DNA of 64,000 nucleotides from Brassica napus (lineage: Eukaryota; Streptophyta; Magnoliopsida; Brassicales; Brassicaceae), in assembly GCF_020379485.1 (NCBI RefSeq), contig NC_063452.1:27472770-27536769 (forward strand). The letters run 5' to 3'. A model generated the notes under the pieces. The model had not been told where the DNA came from and did no database searches. It saw nothing but the letters and a program-made list of their open reading frames with translations. Shown in pieces: positions 11,806 through 21,793 of the stretch. Each line of letters starts with the position of its first letter. The stretch's first letter is position 1. The position numbers and the translations under genes are program-made.

Positions 11806-12739
11806 CAAAACTATATTTCACTAAGTAACCATTTTCTTCATTCTCTCTTCTTTTTCTTTCCTATCTCTCTCTACCCTTTTACCACAAAACTAAGGTGATG
11901 ATTGTTTCACTAGTTTTTAGTTTTAGTTTTGGTTTTTAGATTTTACTTTTTAGATTTTGCTTTTTGGTTTTCAGCATTTAGTTTTTGGTGTTTAGATTTA
12001 GATTTTGGTTTTTGGTTTTGTTGTATTTTTTTTATTTTTCAAAAATAAATTAATACATTACTTTAAAATAATACAACAAAATAGCAATAAAAATTTATAG
12101 TTATAATTAAAATTATCAAAATATTGTGATAATTATTTTAAAAATAAAAATAGCCATTCAACTTTAAGAAAATATAAATAATTTATATGAGAAATTTTAT
12201 AATTAGTTTCAAAATTTTAAGTATTTTTATTTTGAGCTTTTTGCAGAATTGACCAATAACTTAAAGTTAAACACAAAACTAACCTCCTTTTTTTTGAAAA
12301 TTGGTTTTGCCCTATTCACCCCACAAGTTCATATAATTTACGAAAATGCCATCAATTTTTTTTTTCTTTTTTTTTTTCAAAAATGACATTTTTACTCTCT
12401 CACCCTCATCATCTTCAAGTAATTACAAGATTGCCATTGTCATCAATACCACAACCACCATGAACAACCAATTTGAAGCTCTTAATGCTCCCAAAATCGA
12501 TTTGCCCTTCTTCTTTTTCCATTCTTGTGAACTAAACACAACATATCTCTCACTTTCTCTCCACAATGAGCTAAAAAAACCCAAGATTTTGATTCTAATT
12601 TTTTTATGGTTCATAGAGTCATAGAAGCTAACGATTCTGGGTGGGTTACTTTCGTTTGTGATTCTGTGTGCTTGGAGAAGCCTTATGTATGCTAAGGAAC
12701 TTAACTCACCAATTTAAGGTATGACATCGAGTTTTTTTC

Positions 12740-13650
12740 CAGATCTGTTCGTCAGACGACTTACTTGGGAAGTCGTCTGGCTGTAGACAACTTACCTGGA
12801 AGTCGTCTGGTCAACGCAGAGGTTATTTTTGCAATTGACTTTGAAATCTGTAACCTGAGACGACTGAAAGTTAAGTCGTCTGTTTTTGTTTGGTTTCAAA
12901 AAAATTTCCAAAGAACCTAGACGACTTACATTTCAGTCGTCATAGGTTAGTTTTGCATTTGACTGGATAATTTCAGAAGTTTGACTTCCCCAGACGACTT
13001 ACATTTCAGTCGTCTGGCGAAAATTAAAATAATAATATTTTTTTAAAAGTAAACGACTTACAGTTAAGTCGTCATAGGTTAGTTTTGCAATTGAAAAAAA
13101 AACTTCAAAAATTAATTATACACAGACGACTTATACTTCAGTCTTCCACGAGACGACTTACTTGTAAGTCGTCCAGGATTTTTTTCTGAGATTCTGGTCA
13201 AACCTCGTAAATCCTGGATGACTTACATTTCAGTCGTCTCGTGGACGACTGAATTATAAGTCGTCTGTATATAATTAAATCTTGAAGTTTTTTTTTTCAA
13301 TTGCAAAACTAACCTATGACGACTTAACTGTAAGTCGTCTACTTTTAAAAAAATATTATTATTTTAATTTTCACTAGACGACTGAAATGTAAGTCGTCCA
13401 GAAAAGTCAAACTTCTGAAATTATCCAGTCAAATGCAAAACTAACCTATGACGACTGAAATGTAAGTCGTCTAGCTTTTTTGGAGTTTTTTTTTAGCCAA
13501 ACAATAGTAGACGACTTATTTTTCAGTCGTCCGAAATAACAGATTTCAAAGTCAATTGCAAAAATAACCTCTGTGTTGACCAGACGACGTATAGTTTAGT
13601 CGTCTGGACAACTTAGATTGAAGTCGTCCGCGTCTTCTCCGCTAGTTTTT
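12740..13650. repeat. Long hairpin (inverted repeat), arms ~450 bp, axis near 13195
   Basis: The left arm (about 12740-13190) and right arm (about 13200-13650) are inverted copies. For example, GCAGAGGTTATTTTTGCAAT at 12816 pairs with ATTGCAAAAATAACCTCTG ending at 13574. The 12955-13110 segment pairs with 13280-13440. Within each arm are many smaller palindromes, AGACGACTTA...AGTCGTCT. Transcription would give a nearly continuous ~450-bp double-stranded RNA. Pairing was judged by eye. Confidence 0.85.
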
Positions 13651-14219
13651 AAGTCTTCTACGTTAGTTTTTGAATAACTTGTATTTTTAAGAGTGATAAG
13701 TAACTTCAAGATATGTAAAACTCATATTTACAAAATATGTTCTCTCCCTTAGTTTTACTAAATTTGACTAAGTTTTTCAACGCAAACTTATAATAAAATA
13801 TGATATGCTTTGACTAGTTACTATTGTTTGTTTCCATCTCTTAAGTATTATTGTTATAGACAATAATGATGACTATTGTTATGAGTTGGAAGAAGGGTTA
13901 AAATACTTCTTAAAATGTTGTATCAATATAAAGCTACCAACATTCTTGTTTATTAAGATGAGAAAAAGGCCATTGGAGTTTATTATTGCATATGAGAGAT
14001 CCAAAGTTAAGAAAAAGGCTACTGAAGTCTATTATTTCATTGATTTGTAAATGTGTAAACACATTGTTAGCACATTTAATACATCTTGGAAAACATTATT
14101 ACTGATTTTACAAAAAATTCACAACTAAAAGAGTAGACATGCATGCAATTCACAAAACAGACCACAAACAAAACTATTATAGATCATTCCTCTACAAAGA
14201 CAAGCTTGGATTCCACTTG

Positions 14220-15420
14220 AGTAGACAAGACCACACGACTTTAAAGAAGTCCAGACGACTTCTAAGAAGTCCAGACGACTTCCAAGAAGTTCAGACGACT
14301 TTGTCAGAAGACTTTTAGGAAGTTCAGACGACTTCCAGACGACTTTACAGGAAGTCCAGACGACTTTACAGGAAGTCCAGACGACTTTACAGGAAGTCCA
14401 GACGACTTTGTCAGAAGACTTCCAAGAAGTCCAGACGACTTCCAGACGACTAACAGGTAAGTCGTCTCAGAAGTCTTCCAGATCTGAAAAACCTGCATAT
14501 TAAATCCAGATCTGAAAAACCTGCATATCCAAAAACATTCAAATGGCTTAAAAACAGAAAAAATGAGTGAAAGATTAGATAAATCTACCTTTACAGAACA
14601 CACAAAAATACATATCTAAAAATAATAGATCTACCTTTAAATTAGTGGAAGATGAGTACCATCTAATTAAAAACCTGCAAAAAAGATAGATTAGTAAGAA
14701 AGACATGAGACAAAACTGGAAAAATCATATAAAGTTTGGTGTTTTCAAGTCAAAGAGATTAGAGTGGGTTTGGAGAGTTTTAGTTTGGGAAAAAAGTAAG
14801 AACTTTATACAACAAAAAGTTCCCAAATGAAGAAAAATCAGACATAAGAACTTACCAAAACGCTCAGATCTATTATGAAAGGGAGACTTCGTCAGAAGAC
14901 TTCCATGAAGTTCAGACGACTTCCTGGAAGTCCAGACGACTTCCTGGAAGTCCAGACGACTTCCTGGAAGTCCAGACGACTTCCTGGAAGTCCAGACGAC
15001 TTTGTCAGAAGACTTCCAAGAAGTCCAGACAACTTCCAGACGACTTCCAGACGACTAACAGGTAGGTCGTCCAAGAAGTCTTCCAGATCTGAAAAACCTG
15101 CATCAAATCCAGATCTGAAAAACCTGCATATCCAAAAACGTTCAAATGACTTAAAAATAGAGAAAATGAGTGGAAGATTAGATAAATCTACATTTATAGA
15201 ACACACAAAAATACATATTTAAAATTAATAGATTTACCTTTAAATTAATGGAAGATTAGTACCATTTGATTAAAAACCTGTAAAAGAGATAGATTAGTAA
15301 GAAATACATGAGACAAAACTGAAAAATTCATATAAAGTTTTGTGTTTTCAAGTCAAAGAGATTAGAGAGAGGTTGAAGAGTTTTAGAATGATGAACATTA
15401 CATTTTTGTTGCAGCCATTT
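14220..15420. repeat. Tandem duplication (~0.6 kb) of two short-unit arrays
   Basis: Two copies of one segment follow each other (about 14220-14760 and 14880-15370). Each starts with an array of ~20-bp units, CAGACGACTT plus a variable AGGAAGTC-type linker. Each continues with the same unique sequence (CAGATCTGAAAAACCTGCAT, then AAAATGAGTG, then TTTTCAAGTCAAAGAGATTA). The two arrays have homogenised differently: TTTACAGGAAG units in the first, TTCCTGGAAG units in the second. Minus-strand open frames with KSSGLP repeats here are by-products. Confidence 0.85.
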
Positions 15421-15494
15421 GAGAGGAGGAGAGATAATGTGTAAATTTTTTTTTATATAGGGAGACAAAAAAACCAATTAGATTAAATATTTTT

Positions 15495-15870
15495 TACTCA
15501 GACGACTTCCTGGACGACTTACATTTCAGTCGTCTGGTGAAGAAATTAAAACAGACGACTTACATGTAAGTCGTCCAGAAGAGTTTAATATTTTTAGCGG
15601 GAAATTAAATATTTTTAGCGGGAAACTAAAATAGAAGACTTTCCAGAAAAGTCGTCTGGTTTAAATTATTTAAGCGGAAAAATAATTTTTTTAAAAAATT
15701 TTAGGCGGGAATATTTGGACGACTTACATGTAAGTCATCTGTTTTAATTTCTTCACCAGACGACTGAAATGTAAGTCGTCCGAGTAAATTATTCAACAGA
15801 CGACTAAAATATACGTCGTCCGAGTAAATTATTCAACAGACGACTGAAATATAAATCGTCCACACCCTAA
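15495..15870. repeat. Further AGACGACT/AGTCGTCT palindrome cluster
   Basis: At least six imperfect palindromes (ACGACTTACATTTCAGTCGT type) occur here. The segment is itself partly inverted: ACCAGACGACTGAAATGTAA near 15756 mirrors TTACATTTCAGTCGTCTGGT near 15520. More scattered units occur at 16230-16270. Confidence 0.75.
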
Positions 15871-17378
15871 ACATAACCCCTAAACTTAATTATCTAATTA
15901 AAGACTTCATAAAATCAAATCAAACTTGAAAAGTGTTTACTATACACATAAATAAACACATATAGGTGAAAACTAATTTTTGAAAAAAACATTTTAGTTT
16001 TCCAAAATCTAATCCGAACAATACATACAATACTACAACATATGTTTGCCAAACTCCTAAACCAAAGTATTTCATGATTCACTACTTCCACTCATCTATC
16101 TTCAAAACAAATCAATTTTATCATATCTTAATTTATATCACTTAAAACTGTTTATAATTAATTGATTTTTATTTTTCACGCATCAAAATATTTTTTTACA
16201 AGATTTATAAATTATTTTTAAAATAAACCGGTACCAGACGACTTTCAACATCTCAGACGACTCAGACGATTTACTAGGGCTATATTCGTAAAAATGGCTT
16301 CTGTTTTTTTGTTTGGTCACAAGGGGCTGACCTGTAATTTCACTAGGCTTTTAGGTTAGTTTTGCATTTGATTCAAGTTTGGGTATAAGTTTGGAGTTAA
16401 AATCAAGTTGTGGGTTAGTTTTGGCAAAAACCCCTTTTATTTTTATATAGTTTATTTATATAAGAAAAACAATTGCTATTTAAGATTTTAAAATTAAAAA
16501 TAATTTATATAAGAAAAATTTCTAATTAGTTTCAAACTTTTAATTTGTTTTTTATTTTTTTCAATTTATATATAATCTTATGATAAATATTTTATTATAA
16601 TATTTTTTTTTATAAAACTATAACTAATACAATATATGTGTTAATAAAACATATTATGTTTTTATAGTTCTTATTTATTTTTAATGTGACTAATAATTAT
16701 TAAAATTATTTAATTATTTTGTATATAGAAATTAATAACTAAGTTTTAAAATTAATTAATATTATTTATAAAATATATAAATTTATTTTACAGATATGAA
16801 ACACAAATAAATTATATCACATTATTGTTAAATTATAGCTAATGTACAAAAAATTGTATGATTATTTTTCTGTATGAAAATATTATTTATTAATTATTAA
16901 TTAATTAAATGTTGTAGTTTCTACAAAAAAAAATCAAAATTCATTTTTTCTCGTAAAAGCTCACAAAAGTTGGTTTTTGTTTTTTATTCATAAATTGGTT
17001 AAAATTTTCAAAAACTAATTTCTCTAAATTTTGGGGAATCTATTTATTTGAAATATCGATTGGAAAATCAAATGATTTCTACAAAAACAAAAAATAAAAT
17101 TTTGATTGGATGGAAAATGGTTTTTGTAATAACAAAAACCAAAAACTAAAGCAAAAACCACAAATAATCAACCTCTAATATTTTCCCCAAAAAGGTCATT
17201 CAGCCAATTAACCCTTGTTTAAATATACATAAACTTGAATTTGTTTTTTTTTAAAGATAGAAAAATAGAATCTGAATCATTGAAAAAAAAACAGAGGCAA
17301 CTGAGCTTAGGGTTGTGCTGAGACAGGCAAAAGAAAGAAGATAATAGTATTTTTGTAATTTTGTCGTTAAAAGAGAAA

Positions 17379-18118
17379 TGATTTTTAACGTAAAAACCTC
17401 TCAGCTAAGTTTGTTTTGGGTAAAAACCCTCAAAATAAGTATTTAACCAAAAAACTCTAAACTAAATTTATTTAATGAATTAAATCGTATCAGGTCATAA
17501 TTACCATTACTACCGGTAAATCTTTAGTTTAGGGGTTTCTACACTAAGTAAACATAGTTGGCGGGTTTTACCGTTAAAAATTAAAAAAATAAAATAAAAT
17601 TCAAAATTTTATAATGTTATCTAAAAATTAGTAACTTTTTTTTTGTAAATATACGAGTTTGATGTGTTTCTAATGTCAGCATTTTATATGTATAAATTAA
17701 AAATGTAAAACCTCCAAAAATATAATAAAAATTATCAAAAAATTATTTATTACATTTTTATATTTTCAGGGTTTTTACATTTTTAATTTATACATATATA
17801 ATGTTGATGTTAAAAAACATCAAACTAATATATTTACAAAAAAATTAAAAATTCTAATTTTGAAAATCTAAGTTACTAATTTTTAGATAATATTATAAAA
17901 TTTTGATTTTTTTTATTATTAATGGTAGAACTCCCCAATTCTGTTTACTTAATATATAAACTCTTAAACTAAAGATTTACCGGTACTAATGGTAATTATG
18001 ACTTGTTAGGATTTAATTCACTAAATAAAGTTAGTTTGATGGGTTTTTCGTTAAATACTTAGTTTGAAAATTTTTACACAAAATAAATTTAGTTGACGGG
18101 TTTTAACGTTAAAAATCA
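17379..18118. mobile_element. Complete foldback element (740 bp, symmetrical along its length)
   Basis: It starts with TGATTTTTAACG and ends with CGTTAAAAATCA, exact inverted termini. Pairing continues inward: ACCATTACTACCGGTAAATC at 17500 mirrors GATTTACCGGTACTAATGGT at 17974, and 17620-17700 mirrors 17780-17900, with the axis near 17745. Essentially all of it is one imperfect palindrome. No coding capacity. The flanks share only GAAA, so the target duplication is uncertain. Confidence 0.8.
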
Positions 18119-18607
18119 GAAAATAAAAAGACCAAACAAAATAAAATTTTGAACATATAACCCATAACCCGCAAAACTATATAAAATACTGAAACTATTT
18201 TTAGTTTATATATATTTACAGAAAATTACAAAAAGAACTAATCCATATATTTTTTTTTTTTTTGGTCAAAAGAACTAATCCATATTTTATATTTGATTTA
18301 CTGATTATGTGCTATGTCCTAGCGCGGGGATTCTCTTTATAAACAGAAAAAAGGAGACGTGACCTATAATCTGTCTCTAATAAAATGTCAACAGTAGTTA
18401 GATTTTTAAAATACCGTAATAAATCAATCATTGTATATATAATGTATCGGCTACATATGTCACAAACAAGCGCAAGACACATGGTGAAGAGAGTCAAAAC
18501 GTGATAGACAGGAAAGACTATTACAGTATATTTTATTATTAATAAATTAAACGGCCAGTTTTTATAATTTTAATAGAATACGACAAAAGGAAAGAAAACT
18601 TACAGAT
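18119..18607. other. Intergenic, upstream of the DUF3537 gene
   Basis: No open frame of interest. It contains the short retroposition scar at 18231-18285 and a GC-richer word CCTAGCGCGGGGATTC at 18317 in otherwise AT-rich DNA. The promoter of the downstream gene should lie in 18490-18700, but I cannot mark its elements with confidence. Confidence 0.5.
18231..18285 (-). mobile_element. Ultra-short retroposition scar with perfect 18-bp target duplication
   Basis: The direct repeat AAAAGAACTAATCCATAT occurs at 18231-18248 and again at 18268-18285. Between the copies are only 19 bases. Read on the minus strand they are GACC followed by a run of A. A poly(A) tail with a few 3' bases, bounded by an 18-bp duplication, is the signature of target-primed retroposition that aborted almost at once. 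Confidence 0.75.
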
Positions 18608-18703
18608 GTGTCTTATAAAATCGAGAAACCGAAGTGTTATATAGCTTATTTAACCTCCGCCTCTGATTTGATTTATCTACATTCCGGAAATACACTCAAA
18701 CCG

Positions 18704-20848
18704 ATGGAAGAATCATCGAAACGACCCGGCCCGATCCACAAACGGCGGGAATCTCCGGCAACTATATTCTCATTCCCGAGACTCCTTCTCTGGTTCGATC
18801 AGTCGAGCCGCCTTAAAACTCTGATCTCTTGGTCCCTCTTCTTCCTCCTCGCCGTCATCGTTCCAATGATCTCACACTTCGTGCTAATCTGCTCCGATTG
18901 CGATTTCAAACTACATCGTCCCTATGACGCATTGGTGCAGCTCTCTCTATCGATCTTCGCCGGAATCTCGTTCGTCAGCCTCTCGGCTTGGTCTAAGAGA
19001 TACGGCATCCGAAAGTTCTTATTCCTCCATAAACTCAAAGACGTCAGCGATAAAGTTAGAGTCGGGTACGAAGCAGAAATCCAGGTAATTTTCTTTATGT
19101 CCGAGAATTCGGATATTCGGTTCGGTTCAGGATAAAACCCGATCGGTTCCGAATCAATCGGGTAATTATATTTTGTATATGAACCGAAAGTACTTCGGTT
19201 CAAGTTTGGGTCAATTCATATTGGTTCCAATTTGGTTTGGTTTAGTAATTTTAGAATTGTTTAGTATCCAAATCTTTATATATTTATCCTGTGTCAAAGT
19301 AATTACAAGTAAGTTATAAAATGGATTTGGTTTTAATCGGGTAACCGATCAGTAGCAATTGGAACCGAATCGAATCGATACATGCGGTTCTCGATATTAA
19401 GAAGCTTTGGATAAATAGTCTGATCCAATAATCAATCTAAACCGGTCCATTTCGGTCGGTTCCGGTTTTTATGCCATGCCTGATTTCCTCAGCTAAGTTC
19501 GGATACGAAGCAACAAATTTAATGTATCTCCTCTGTTTTCTTGTTGCAGAGATCAATGAAACCACTGGCTATCTTCGTCCTCCCATCACTTGCACTTCAA
19601 GCAACCTACCGTGTCTGGTGGTACGCTTCAGGCTCAGACCAGATACCTTACTTTATCAACCCAACGCTGAGCCACGTGTTAGCATGCACGCTCCAGCTCT
19701 CTTCTTGGCTCTACCGTACATCGCTCTTCATCATCGCTTGTCTCGTCTACCAAGTCGTCTGCCACCTCCAGATCCTTCGTCTCGATGAATTCGCTCGCTG
19801 CTTCTCCTCCGAGATTACTGACTTTAGTGCCACGCTCGCTGAGCATTTGAAGATCCACCGTGAACTGAAGATTGTTAGTCACCGTTTCAGACGGTTCTTA
19901 GTACTGTCGTTGTTTTTCGTCACTGCCACTCAGTTCATGGCGTTGCTTACCACCATAAGAGCCAGTGTTCCCTTTCATATATACGAAGTTGGCGAACTCG
20001 CGGTAAGGATTTCGCAGAAATACTCAGTCATTTGTTCTTGTTAGTACATGTTTAATCGAGTTTTGTCTTAAACTAAAGGCAAATGCTGGGCCGGATTTGG
20101 AAGTTTTTTATATTGAGATAGGTCCCAGATCCTGTCCTAGAAAAATGTGAAATCTTTGAAACATAATCTTGATCAATGTCTCTGTTTTTGACAGTTATGC
20201 TCCATAAGTTTGGTGTCGGGGCTTTTCATATGCTTGAAAAGCGCAACACAGATGACTCACAAAGCTCAATCCGTAACCAGCATCGCCACTAAATGGAACG
20301 TTTGCGCCTCTCTAGACACGTTTGATGATCTTGACAGTGGAGATACTCCTAAATATCCAACATCCAGACAACATTTCCAGATTTTGTCGCGCCGTCGTGA
20401 TGTTACTCGATCATCTGATGATGATGAGGATGGAGAAGTAGATAGTGATCTTGACAATACCACGATACATCCAATCTATGCCCGCGCCATTTCTTTCCAG
20501 AAACGTCAAGCTCTAGGTAGAGAGAATGTATTATTTCGAAGACGATTGCATTAACTCGTTATAACCGTTTTAACTATTTCTGTTTCTTCTTGTATACATG
20601 TAGTGACATATCTAGAGAACAACAAAGCCGGGATCACGGTTTACGGATTCTTGGTGGATAAAACATGGCTTCGGATGATCTTTAGCATTGAGCTTGCTCT
20701 TCTTCTATGGCTTCTCAAAAAGACAATCGGTAATATACATATTTGTACTAATATGTCCGTATATTCATTACATGACCACTCTACATTACTGAAAAGTGAA
20801 AACATTCTCTCTTCGTGGTTTTGTTTTTTGGCAGTGAACATAACATGA
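18704..20848 (+). CDS. DUF3537 seven-helix membrane protein (plant gustatory-receptor-like family)
   Basis: Five exons: 18704-19084, 19550-20002, 20195-20516, 20604-20729 and 20835-20848, all GT..AG. They give 1296 nt and 431 residues. Hydrophobic spans fall near residues 40-62, 78-95, 130-145, 168-196, 240-262, 277-294 and about 405-425, seven helices. A long acidic linker (SSDDDEDGEVDSDLDN) lies before the last helix. The last exon encodes only VNIT and stop. This is the DUF3537 family, which structural comparisons place with insect gustatory/odorant-receptor-like proteins; its plant role is poorly known. I start at the ATG of MEESSKRPGP. An in-frame upstream ATG at 18608 would add 32 residues unlike the family. 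Intron 1 is a 465-bp stretch rich in GGTTCGGTT repeats. Arabidopsis has about six paralogues and I do not assign one. Confidence 0.88.
19100..19480. repeat. AACCGAAC-rich repeat inside intron 1 of the DUF3537 gene
   Basis: Bases 19110-19470 are dense in GGTTCGGTT, AACCGATC, ACCGAATCGAATCG and similar words, and resemble 4785-4900. This is a dispersed Brassicaceae repeat type. It explains why intron 1 is much longer than the other introns of the gene (about 90-190 bp). Confidence 0.45.
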
Positions 20849-21793
20849 AAACAAAACCCGTGTCTTTGTTTCTCTCACAACGCACGACATAATTAGTGTC
20901 AGAGATGATTTTTCCACAATGGCGAGTATCACAGTATTATTTTGTAGATCGTCTGTTGGTGGAAATTTTATGTATGTTTATCATTGTTTGATCTTCTGTG
21001 AGTTATATATGTGTTTGCATCCAGCTCAGGTGTTGTTAAAAAAAAAAAAAAAAAAATGTTGTGTAAAACTGATATTCTTTTTATATGTTTGGTCATATAA
21101 TGATGAATTTTTGGGTGAATGTATGGTTTATGGATTTGCTATCTTGTTCTTGTAATACTCCTTCTGGAATTAAATATAAGATGTTTAAGGTTTTAGACGC
21201 ATATTAAAAAACAATAAATACAATATATTAGTTGTTACTTTTTGATTATATCAATAAAGTTTCACCGCTCGTAATTTTACTTTTTAATTTATGTTTAAAT
21301 TTTAAAAATAAATGCATTAATTATATCTCAAAACATAATATATTTGTATACAAGATAAAAATATAGAACATCTTACATTCGTATCCGGAGAAAGGATTAT
21401 TTTATACTATTAAAACAATATGCTGAGCTGGCGCTTTTATTCAAGTTTTCAAATTCAACAACAAAGATGACACCTGGAGACGTTTCGTAAATCAAATCAC
21501 AGCCGTTTATTCCGTGCTTCTCTGCTGGGACAAATGAATCTCCTTCATCAGCAAATGTATACGACTTCACGTTGTTTTGAACTCAGAGAGATACACAGCG
21601 TGTCGTCCACAATGCAAAACGACATCGTTGTGAGGAATAACGTTTTCCCTCGACAAGCGCCAAACCAGTTAAAAATCTCTTTTTGGAAAATATCCTTTTC
21701 TCTGTACGCTCTCTCAACTACTCACTCTTTCTTCATTTCAAATTTCAGAAACCAATCTCTCTCTTCTCTCTCATCGATAAGCATATTCAATCA
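20849..21793. other. Intergenic between the DUF3537 gene and EHD2
   Basis: The left part (to about 21180) should contain the 3' UTR of the DUF3537 gene, and includes a 19-base A run at 21038-21056. The right part, 21480-21793, should contain the EHD2 promoter and 5' UTR, with pyrimidine-rich CTCTCTCTTC tracts close to the start codon. No separate gene is supported. Confidence 0.5.

Larger units (their letters stand above)
11890..17195. mobile_element. Nested non-autonomous DNA transposon(s) rich in AGACGACT repeats
   Basis: The left end GGTGATGATTGTTT and the right end AATAATCAACC are related inverted sequences, each followed inward by the same low-complexity GGTTTTTAGTTTT / AAAACTAAAAACC stretch. 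Inside, a second boundary pair is visible: AAAACTAACC near 12275 and GGTTAGTTTT near 16414, each next to a TTTTGCA/GCCAAAA word. So a second element (about 12240-16440) probably sits inside the first. No transposase frame is present. The inner element is dominated by palindromic AGACGACT...AGTCGTCT units. Superfamily not settled. Confidence 0.5.

Noticed and set aside
12346..12624. 92-codon frame with MNNQFEALNAPKIDLPF
   Set aside because: Inside the nested transposon near its left end; no domain and no continuation by splicing that I could support.
14304..15222. Open frames of 99-115 codons with KSSGLP repeats
   Set aside because: By-products of the ~20-bp AGACGACTT arrays.
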